Shown here: positions 57,721 to 64,000 of the stretch, piece after piece
How the letters are laid out: every line of letters begins with the position of its first letter
Numbering within the stretch: position 1 is the stretch's first letter
NCBI RefSeq assembly: GCF_014201145.1
Contig: NZ_JACHDP010000001.1
Coordinates: forward strand, 434,001-498,000
Reading direction: 5' to 3'
Origin: Micromonospora parathelypteridis
Lineage (GTDB): Bacteria > Actinomycetota > Actinomycetes > Mycobacteriales > Micromonosporaceae
Length of the DNA: 64,000 bases
Program-made: the position numbers and the translations under genes
Notes under the pieces: generated by a model
The model's database searches: none
Told to the model about the DNA's origin: nothing
The model's input: only the letters and a program-made list of their open reading frames with translations

Positions 57721-60525
57721 ATGGCCCCATCGTCGCGTCCGTTCTGGACGGTCCCTCCGAAGCGGTTGGCGAGTGCCGCCACGATCGCGCTCCTACTCGG
57801 CATGACCCCCCTGCTCAGCGGCACGTCCGCCGCGAGCGCCGCCCGGCCGTCCCCCTGCCGCAACGACCCGACCGCCCGGTTGAGCACCGTGCCCACCCCG
57901 GAGGCCGTCCTCGGCTTCCCACTGGGGGTGGGTCAGGAGCGGGTCGTCACCAACGACGAGGTCCGCGCGTACCTCGGGGCCGTGGACGGCGCCTCGGACC
58001 GGGTCGTCACGGGCGTGCTGGCGACCAGCGTGCTCGGGCAGCCGCTGCCGTACGCGGTGGTGTCCAACGAGCGCAACGTGCGGCCCACCGCGCTGCGCGA
58101 GATCGCCGACGACGTCCGGGACCTGCGTGACCCGCGCCGGACCAGCGCGCGGACGGCCGCCCGGACGGCGAAGGACAGCCCGGCCATCGTCTGGGTGACC
58201 GCGAACGTGCACGGCGGCGAGAAGAGCGGCGCCGACGCCGCGCTCAAGACGCTGTACGAGTTGGCCGCCGGCCTGTCCTGCGCGGTCGAACAGCGCAACG
58301 ACAACCTGGTCACCATCATCGTCCCGACCCAGAACCCGGACGGGCGCGACGCGACCCGACGGCAGAACGAGTTCGGCTTCGACCTGAACCGGGACTGGTT
58401 CGCCCGCACGCAGCAGGAGACTGACGGCAAGCTCGAACTGCTGCGCCGTTACCCGCCACAGGTCTTCATCGACGCCCACGAGATGGGTGGCCGCCAGTAC
58501 TTCTTCCCGCCCAACGCGGACCCGATCCACCACGAGATCTCCGGCGAGGCGGTGGACTGGATCAACCGGATCGGCGAGGCCAACAAGGCGGGCTTCGGCT
58601 TCAACGGCGCCTGCGACGAGGTTGTCACCACCGAGTGTTACTTCAACTACGACACGTACGACATGTTCTTCATGGGTTACGGCGACACGGTGCCGACCAC
58701 CGGCTTCGGCGCGGCCGGCATGACGTATGAGAAGGGCAGCACGTCGGCGGTGGCCGACCGTGTCCAGCAGCAGTTCAACACCCAGTGGTCGACGCTCGGT
58801 TGGGCCGCCGCGAACAAGCGCGAGGTGCTGGACGGCTACTTCGACATCTGGACCGACGCGCTCGCCCAGGGCAGGGCGGGCACGCTGGAGCCGAACGAGG
58901 TGGTGCAGCCCACCAACGAGGTCCAGTTCCCGGTGCCCGACATCAAGATCCGCTCGTACTTCCTGCTGCCCGACCGGCAGCTCGCCGATGTCCGCCAGCT
59001 CGTCGAACGGCTGCGCCGCATGGACGTCGAGGTCTACGAGGTGCAGAAGCCCACCCGGGTGCCCAACGCGCGGGTCTTCGGCGGCCGGACGGCCAGCAAC
59101 GTGACGGTGCCGAAGGGCGCGTACTGGATCCCGATGGACCAACCGCAGAAGCACTGGATCCAGGCCGTCATGGGCGAGGATCCGTACGTCCCGTTCCCGT
59201 ACTTCTACGACGTGTCGTCCTGGAGCAACCCGCTGCTGATGGGCGTCTCCACCCTCTACACCGGTGACAACGTCCGGCCGAAGGCCCAGCTGGTCCGGGG
59301 GATCTCCGGCGGCCGGGCCGCGCCAGCGTGGCCGTGGGGCTCCTACACGTACCCGCTGGACTCGGCGGCCGCCGCGGAGCTGACGTTCACCCTGCTCGGC
59401 CGCGGTGTGCCGCTCGTGCGTGACCTGCAAACCAGCCGGGTCGCGATCCCGGCCACCAAGCTGAGCCGTACGGTCGACGAGTTGGCCGAATCACTCGGAG
59501 TGACTCTCACCCCGGGCGGACGCCCCACCGGCACCGCACTCGCCCGGCCGGAGGTCGGGCTGTTCCAGGGCGCCGGCATCTCCACCACGTCGGGCTCCCA
59601 CGGCGAGGCCCGCTACGTGCTCGGCAAGCGGTGGGGGCTCGACCTCTCCCCCGTCACCACGGCCGACATCAACGACAACACCGAGGCGTTCACCGGGCGC
59701 ACGGTGCTGCTGGTGCCGGACGGGAGCAGCGCGACCGGCGGTCTGACCGCCGCCGGGCAGGCCAACCTGCGCGCCTGGATCGCCCAGGGCCACACGTACA
59801 TCGGGCTGCGCAACGAGGGCACCCGGGTGGCCCGCGCCGCCGGGCTCACCTCCACCACCGAGAAGACCAAGCCAGCCGACTACCTGGTGATCGGCTCGCA
59901 CCTGCGGGTCGACGTCGACACTTCCAGCCCGGTCGCGCTGGGCCGCCCTGCGGAGGACTTCGAGTTCAACAACAGCGACCCGATCCTCAACCCGACCACG
60001 ACCGGCACCAATGTGCTCAGTTACCCGGCGGGTGACACGTTCTGGGCCAACGGCTACACCGTCGGGGCGGAGGCGCTGAAGGGCACGGCAGCCGTCGTCG
60101 ACGAGCCGACCGGCGCCGGTCGGGCGGTGCTGTTCGCGTTCAATCCGCTCTTCCGGGCGTACAACGAAAATGGTCTGCACCTGGTGGCCAACGCGTTGCT
60201 CTACCCGGCGAGCGCGGCGCCGGACGCTCGGCGCACGGCCGGCATCGACCCGGCGCGCGCCAGCGCCGCCGCCGCGCCGGTGGCACCGGACCTGGGCGGC
60301 GGATGGCGGCCGATCACCATCGAGGTCGCCGCGGCGGACCTGCCGCGCACGCAGGCCATCGTCGGACGGTTCAGCACGGACGCCCAGGCGTCCGCGAAGG
60401 GCGACTCGGCGTACGTGGTGATCCCCAACCCCCAGGGACTCCAGGTGGACGAACACCCGTTCGCCAGAGATCTGGTACGCGCGCTGAACGCCGCCAAGGT
60501 GCCACTACGGTCGGTGGTCGGCTGA
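57721..60525 (+). CDS. Large secreted M14 zinc carboxypeptidase
   Basis: A 934-residue exported metallopeptidase. Signal peptide about 1-41. M14 domain about 70-400: zinc ligands H164 and E167 in NVHGGEKSG, Arg in FDLNRDW (R224), third ligand H253 in FIDAHEMGG. The remaining 500 residues include a region around 640-850 resembling a glutamine-amidotransferase-like fold (VLLVPDGSSATGG) and beta-rich parts, giving a protein about twice the length of a simple carboxypeptidase. This long form recurs in actinomycetes. ATG at 57721 with GGAAGGGA upstream. It would trim C-termini of peptides made by the secreted endoproteases. Confidence 0.88.
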   Translation: MAPSSRPFWTVPPKRLASAATIALLLGMTPLLSGTSAASAARPSPCRNDPTARLSTVPTPEAVLGFPLGVGQERVVTNDEVRAYLGAVDGASDRVVTGVLATSVLGQPLPYAVVSNERNVRPTALREIADDVRDLRDPRRTSARTAARTAKDSPAIVWVTANVHGGEKSGADAALKTLYELAAGLSCAVEQRNDNLVTIIVPTQNPDGRDATRRQNEFGFDLNRDWFARTQQETDGKLELLRRYPPQVFIDAHEMGGRQYFFPPNADPIHHEISGEAVDWINRIGEANKAGFGFNGACDEVVTTECYFNYDTYDMFFMGYGDTVPTTGFGAAGMTYEKGSTSAVADRVQQQFNTQWSTLGWAAANKREVLDGYFDIWTDALAQGRAGTLEPNEVVQPTNEVQFPVPDIKIRSYFLLPDRQLADVRQLVERLRRMDVEVYEVQKPTRVPNARVFGGRTASNVTVPKGAYWIPMDQPQKHWIQAVMGEDPYVPFPYFYDVSSWSNPLLMGVSTLYTGDNVRPKAQLVRGISGGRAAPAWPWGSYTYPLDSAAAAELTFTLLGRGVPLVRDLQTSRVAIPATKLSRTVDELAESLGVTLTPGGRPTGTALARPEVGLFQGAGISTTSGSHGEARYVLGKRWGLDLSPVTTADINDNTEAFTGRTVLLVPDGSSATGGLTAAGQANLRAWIAQGHTYIGLRNEGTRVARAAGLTSTTEKTKPADYLVIGSHLRVDVDTSSPVALGRPAEDFEFNNSDPILNPTTTGTNVLSYPAGDTFWANGYTVGAEALKGTAAVVDEPTGAGRAVLFAFNPLFRAYNENGLHLVANALLYPASAAPDARRTAGIDPARASAAAAPVAPDLGGGWRPITIEVAAADLPRTQAIVGRFSTDAQASAKGDSAYVVIPNPQGLQVDEHPFARDLVRALNAAKVPLRSVVG

Positions 60526-60539
60526 CAGATCCCGCACGG

Positions 60540-60578
60540 CGAAGCGCCCGTCCCCTCAACCCGGGGGCGGGCGCTTCG
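60540..60578. terminator. Terminator after the M14 carboxypeptidase and DUF397 genes
   Basis: 16-bp arms CGAAGCGCCCGTCCCC (60540-60555) and GGGGGCGGGCGCTTCG (60563-60578) with one G-T pair, between convergent genes ending at 60525 and 60593. Confidence 0.75.
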
Positions 60579-60592
60579 GCGCGTTTCTGGGG

Positions 60593-60784
60593 CTATGACT
60601 GCCGGGCGACCTCGGTGACGAACGCCCGCCAGGCAACCGGCCCGAAGACCAGGGCCGGCCCCTCGGGGTCCTTCGAGTCCCGCACACCAACGACGCCGGG
60701 CAGGTTGTCCGCAACCTCGACGCAGTTGCCGCCGCCGGAGCCACTGCGGGTGGACGTACGCCACACAGCGTCGATCAGGTCCAT
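60593..60784 (-). CDS. DUF397 small partner protein
   Basis: A 63-residue DUF397 protein: W-R-T-S-T-R-S, GGGNCVEVA, VRDSKDPEG and W-x-x-F (AWRAFVTEVA). ATG at 60784 overlaps the end of the XRE gene by 10 nt; a longer open frame upstream is only the regulator's shadow. Confidence 0.9.
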   Translation of the reverse strand: MDLIDAVWRTSTRSGSGGGNCVEVADNLPGVVGVRDSKDPEGPALVFGPVAWRAFVTEVARQS

Positions 60785-61575
60785 GACGTCTCCACTTCCT
60801 TCATCAGAACGAGTGACTGGCGGCGGGGCAGCGCCTCGCTGCGAACCATCTCCCACCTCGACACGAGGGTATCTACATCGTCGTCCCGATCGACGACAAC
60901 CCCGCCGAGCTGGTTCTCCATCTCCGCCACCCACTTGTGATCGGGCAGCCGGGCCAGGCTGAACGGCCCGGTCAGGCCGACGTGCATGCTGACCTCGTCC
61001 GGCAACACGTGAACGCTGATGTTCGGCCGCTCCGCGAGGGTGGTCAACTGCTTGATCTGCCCGGCCATGGTGTCCTGGAAGTCCGCACTGGCGCGGCGGA
61101 GCACCGACTCGGCGATGACGGTGACGAACTGCGGGGCGTTCGTCTTCGTGAGGATCGCCTGCCGGTCGATCCGATGTGCGAGCCGTTTCTCGACCTCATC
61201 CTCGCTCAATGTCTCGTTGCAGCGGATGACGGCGCGGCCGTAGGCCTCCGTCTGGAGCAGGCCCGGAACGAGGTTCGGTTGAAAGGACCTCAACTGCGTC
61301 GCCGTGCGCTCGGCGTCGAGCCACGGCAGGAACCAGGACGGGGCGCCGAGCTTGCCCACCATGCGCTCGAACAGCCCGCCGTTCTTGAACGCCCGGTCCG
61401 CGCCCTTGATGAAGTCCATCGTCAGCGCCCGCGTCTCGCCCTCCACGGCACTGACGTGCGATGCGCTAAAGCCAGCGCCCCGGCCGAAGGCCTCCTGTGT
61501 CATCCCGGCAGCCCCTCGGGCGCGGCGGATTTCTCCGACGATGAAGGCGGCGAGTGGGTGCGGTAAGTCGGCCAT
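60775..61575 (-). CDS. XRE-family regulator with DUF5753
   Basis: A 266-residue regulator of the same architecture as the one at 4.1 kb: HTH (about 8-60; IRRARGAAGMTQEAFGRGAGFSASHVSAVE) and DUF5753 (about 80-255) with VPGLLQTEAYGRAV, AESVLRRA and PNISVHVLPDEV. It forms an overlapping pair with DUF397. The two pairs in the window are clearly diverged, not a recent duplication. Confidence 0.9.
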   Translation of the reverse strand: MADLPHPLAAFIVGEIRRARGAAGMTQEAFGRGAGFSASHVSAVEGETRALTMDFIKGADRAFKNGGLFERMVGKLGAPSWFLPWLDAERTATQLRSFQPNLVPGLLQTEAYGRAVIRCNETLSEDEVEKRLAHRIDRQAILTKTNAPQFVTVIAESVLRRASADFQDTMAGQIKQLTTLAERPNISVHVLPDEVSMHVGLTGPFSLARLPDHKWVAEMENQLGGVVVDRDDDVDTLVSRWEMVRSEALPRRQSLVLMKEVETSWT

Positions 61576-61961
61576 TCACAACCCCAAACCGAAAGATCGA
61601 CTACTCACGCCGCCGTCCGGCGTGGAACGTTTCGCCAGCTCAGCCCGAACCAGCGACCCACCGTCCGAGCGTAGTTGGTTCCACAGCAGAGTGTCACCAA
61701 CGGCGCGGTCGGTGGAGGGCCCGAGACCCGGCGGGCGTGTTCGCACCGGGGCCGCCCCTTCTGGGCGAGCACTCACGGGGCAGCCACTCCCCACGCGAGC
61801 TCGAGGAGACACCCCCTGGGCCTCCGCCCGCTAGCGGACCGCGCGCGACCGCAGCACCAGCACGATATCCGCGCAGATCTTGGACAGTTTCCGTTAACAG
61901 GTAACGGAAACTGTCCAAGATCTGGTGGCGTGGCGGCGGCCCGGCGGCGGAAGCTGTCGGG
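61576..61961. other. Gap with a long palindrome between XRE and AbiEi-like genes
   Basis: 386 bp without a credible gene; frames here lack ribosome binding sites. It contains the 49-bp perfect palindrome at 61875-61923, ending 38 nt before the next ATG. Confidence 0.5.
61875..61923. repeat. Perfect 22-bp-arm palindrome
   Basis: Arms 61875-61896 (AGATCTTGGACAGTTTCC then GTTA) and 61902-61923 are exact reverse complements around ACAGG. This is the longest perfect inverted repeat I find in the window. It could be a dispersed palindromic repeat, a cruciform-forming site or a strong operator/terminator in front of the AbiEi-like gene. Confidence 0.85.
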
Positions 61962-62942
61962 ATGCTGCCCGCCGATGACGCCGACGCACTCGACTGGCTC
62001 GTCTTCGAGCAGGCCGGCGTGCTGACGACCGCGCAGGTCTCGGGGCTCCTCAGCGAGGGCGCAGTGCGTGGGCGGATCCGCTCCGGGCGCTGGCGGTCGA
62101 TCTGCCGAGGCATCCTGCTGGCCGGCAATGGCCGACTCACCCGCGACCAACAGCTCTGGGTGGCAGTGCTGGCAGCCGGGCCGGGGGCGGTGCTGGCCGG
62201 CGTAACCGCCGCGGCGGAAGCCGGGGTACGGGGACTGCGGCATGAGCCGCTGCACGTGCTGGTGCCAGCAGCCCGCCGCGCCGCGCGGACCACCCTGCGT
62301 TCACTTCCGATCGACATGCCCGCGGTGTTGGTGCATCGCACATCGGTGCTGCCCGAGTCTCATCGTCAACTCGCTCGCCCGCCGCGTACCACCACGGCCA
62401 GAGCCATCGTGGACGCAGCGGGCTGGGCGGTTGGCGTGGACGAGGCGCAGGGGTTGCTGGCCGCCGGTTGCCAGCAGCGCCGGGTGCTGTCCGACGAGTT
62501 GCAGGCGGTGCTCGACGTCCTCCCTCGGGCGCCCCGCCGGCGGCTGATCGGGCAGACCATCAGCGACATCGCGGGCGGTGCCCAGGCGCTCTCCGAGATC
62601 GATTTCCTGCGGCTGTGCCGCCGGCACCGGCTTCCCGCCCCCGACCTGCAGCAGCACCGGGTCGACGCGGCGGGCCGGAACCGGTGGCTGGACGCGTACT
62701 GGCGAGAGTGGCGGGTGCAGGTGGAGATCGACGGCGCGCATCACATGGACGCCCGGCAGTGGGCGGCCGACATGCGTCGGCAGAACGACGTTTGGACCAG
62801 CGGCGACCGGATTCTGCGCTTCCCGGCTTGGCTTGTCCGCGCCCGCCCCGACGAGGTCGCCGAGACCGTGCGCCGCGCCCTCGTCGCGGCGGGTTGGACC
62901 CCAACCTCGCCCCTGCGCCACCCCGACCCCGCACGGCACTGA
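61962..62942 (+). CDS. AbiEi-antitoxin-like protein with nuclease-type C-domain
   Basis: A 326-residue protein. The N-terminus (about 12-60, FEQAGVLTTAQVSGLLSEGAVRGRIRSGRWRSICRGILL) matches the winged-helix of type IV antitoxin AbiEi-like proteins. The C-terminus (about 205-300) resembles DUF559/Vsr-like PD-(D/E)xK folds: SEIDFLRLCRRHRLPAPD, then WLDAYWREWRVQVEIDGAHH. No AbiEii-type toxin gene is adjacent, so it is an orphan of a very common actinobacterial family whose function is unproven. ATG at 61962, just after the long palindrome. Confidence 0.8.
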   Translation: MLPADDADALDWLVFEQAGVLTTAQVSGLLSEGAVRGRIRSGRWRSICRGILLAGNGRLTRDQQLWVAVLAAGPGAVLAGVTAAAEAGVRGLRHEPLHVLVPAARRAARTTLRSLPIDMPAVLVHRTSVLPESHRQLARPPRTTTARAIVDAAGWAVGVDEAQGLLAAGCQQRRVLSDELQAVLDVLPRAPRRRLIGQTISDIAGGAQALSEIDFLRLCRRHRLPAPDLQQHRVDAAGRNRWLDAYWREWRVQVEIDGAHHMDARQWAADMRRQNDVWTSGDRILRFPAWLVRARPDEVAETVRRALVAAGWTPTSPLRHPDPARH

Positions 62943-62948
62943 CCCCGG

Positions 62949-63761
62949 CTATTCGCTCCACTCGGGCTTGCGGGCGACGCCGCTGTAGCCGGTGCGGGCG
63001 ACGCTCGGGTCCTCGGTGGGCGGCGGCTCGACGTGCGGCCACATGTTGACCAGGCCCGGCGGCTCAAGGACGAAGTCACCGAAGAACCGGGAAATGTCCG
63101 AGTGGCTGCGCGGCACGAACGGAGCGTTGGCGCGCTCGTAGATCGCGGAGATCCGCGCCATCAGGTCCGGGTGCGCGTCGGTGCTGGCGTGCGACAGCGC
63201 CAGGTAACTGCCGGGGGCGAGGGCGTCGCGGTAGGTCGCCACGATTCGCTGCGGGTCCTGCTCGTCGGGCACCAGGTGCAGCACGAACATCATCAGCACC
63301 GCGACGGGGCTGCCGAGGTCGATCGCGGCGCCGATCTCCGGGTGGTCGAGGACCTGCTCAGGGTGGCGCAGGTCAGCCTGCACCACCGACACCGTCTTCG
63401 AGTCGGCGAGCAGGGCGCGTCCGTGCGCGCAGACCACCGGGTCGTTGTCGACGTAGACGACGCGCACGTCCGGATCGATGCGGTGGGCGATCTCGTGGAC
63501 GTTGTCCTGCGTCGGCAGCCCGGAACCGAGATCGAGGATCTGCCGGATGCCCTTCTCCTGCACGAGGTGGCGGACCGTCCGGGCGATCAGGTCACGGCCC
63601 TGCCGGGCGGCCTCGGGCATCCATGGCGCCACCTGCAACACCATCTCGGCGGCGGCCCGGTCGGCAGCGAAGTTGTCCTTGCCGCCCAGGTAGTAGTCGA
63701 ACATCCTCGCCGCGTTCGGCTTGTCAGGTTGCAGGCCGACCTCGGACTCCGACTGCGTCAT
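62949..63761 (-). CDS. SAM-dependent methyltransferase, DUF574 type
   Basis: A 270-residue cytosolic methyltransferase. N-terminal PNAARMFDYYLGGKDNFAADR is diagnostic for the actinobacterial S-adenosyl methyltransferase family; SAM motif LDLGSGLPTQDNVHE, VVYVDNDPVV and VLMMFVLHLVPDEQDP follow. The substrate is unknown. It ends 7 nt from the convergent AbiEi-like gene. Confidence 0.92.
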   Translation of the reverse strand: MTQSESEVGLQPDKPNAARMFDYYLGGKDNFAADRAAAEMVLQVAPWMPEAARQGRDLIARTVRHLVQEKGIRQILDLGSGLPTQDNVHEIAHRIDPDVRVVYVDNDPVVCAHGRALLADSKTVSVVQADLRHPEQVLDHPEIGAAIDLGSPVAVLMMFVLHLVPDEQDPQRIVATYRDALAPGSYLALSHASTDAHPDLMARISAIYERANAPFVPRSHSDISRFFGDFVLEPPGLVNMWPHVEPPPTEDPSVARTGYSGVARKPEWSE

Positions 63762-63874
63762 GACTGACTGCCTCTCCCCCGTCGATCCCGCAGCATAACG
63801 TCCTGCCGGGTGATGGGTTGACCGTGCGACCGGCTGGCCCGAGTGAACGGGCCGGCCGGACCGCGGTGGTGGTG

Positions 63875-64000
63875 TCAGCCGGTCGCGCAGACGGTGCCGT
63901 TGAGGGTGAACGTCGTGGGCAGCACGTTCGGCCCGCTGTACGCGCCGACGAATCCGGCGCTCACGCTGCCACCGGCGGCGATCTGCCGATTGTCGTCGGT
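63875..64000 (-). CDS. C-terminal CBM2 of a secreted enzyme (partial)
   Basis: The last 41 codons of a gene entering from the right edge. IAAGGSVSAGFVGAYSGP and then TTFTLNGTVCATG match the end of family 2 cellulose/chitin-binding modules, including the final Cys. The catalytic part lies outside the window; a glycoside hydrolase or polysaccharide monooxygenase is likely. Confidence 0.8.
   Translation of the reverse strand, partial: TDDNRQIAAGGSVSAGFVGAYSGPNVLPTTFTLNGTVCATG

Overview
The window is high-GC actinobacterial chromosome, most likely Micromonosporaceae (Micromonospora-like). The evidence is strong G/C third-position bias, many GTG and some TTG starts, two helix-turn-helix/DUF5753 plus DUF397 pairs, an S-adenosyl methyltransferase of the DUF574 type, a CGNR regulator, an AbiEi/DUF559-type protein, many secreted carbohydrate-active and proteolytic enzymes, and long intergenic palindromes. 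I see no rRNA, tRNA, CRISPR array, insertion sequence or prophage. The assignment rests on protein recognition by eye; no search was run.

Layout. 0.2-3.1 kb: secreted GH78 alpha-L-rhamnosidase with a LacI-like operator over its promoter. 3.3-5.2 kb: a DivIVA-like/Cys-His small-protein pair divergent from an XRE/DUF397 pair. 5.4-6.8 kb: MBL-fold hydrolase with a textbook MerR-type 19-bp-spacer promoter, divergent from its probable MerR regulator. 6.9-9.5 kb: secreted S1 protease, then an ECF sigma factor with a coupled membrane partner. 9.7-20.8 kb: aldo/keto reductase, HEAT-like protein, exported phosphocholine phospholipase C, SEC-C protein, CGNR regulator/metallophosphoesterase/LysE exporter, SGNH hydrolase and small membrane proteins. 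20.9-26.5 kb: divergent secreted subtilase and Xaa-Pro dipeptidyl-peptidase. 26.5-27.6 kb: a gene-free, repeat-rich kilobase. 27.6-30.2 kb: C39-like secreted peptidase, DUF1996 protein, DUF305 lipoprotein. 30.3-42.1 kb: ABC-F protein, TetR/hydrolase/aldo-keto reductase, AraD, lysophospholipase-like hydrolase, GNAT with a possible leader peptide, LtrA, flavin monooxygenase and AraC regulator.

42.2-49.3 kb is the most distinctive block: three secreted pectate lyase genes carrying five PL1 catalytic domains around an 840-bp regulatory interval with a near-consensus promoter and a perfect CGGAAAGCGCTTTCCG operator. It is followed by a GH128-type glucanase, an NAD-dependent epimerase, a membrane-anchored NB-ARC/TPR (STAND) protein, a PPOX flavoenzyme, a bile-acid/Na+ symporter homologue, a GH18 chitinase, an orphan EACC1-like protein, a large secreted M14 carboxypeptidase, a second XRE/DUF397 pair, a perfect 22-bp-arm palindrome, an AbiEi/nuclease-like protein, a methyltransferase and the CBM2 tail of a gene running off the right edge.

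How it fits together: the window reads as a saprophyte's extracellular-degradation region (pectin backbone, rhamnose side chains, beta-glucan, chitin, protein and phospholipid), with repressor-type operators placed over start sites, mixed with one-component regulator/target pairs and a few conflict-system-like orphans. No obviously complete new system is seen. The best leads are the orphan EACC1 and STAND proteins, the palindromic repeats and the pectate lyase regulon.
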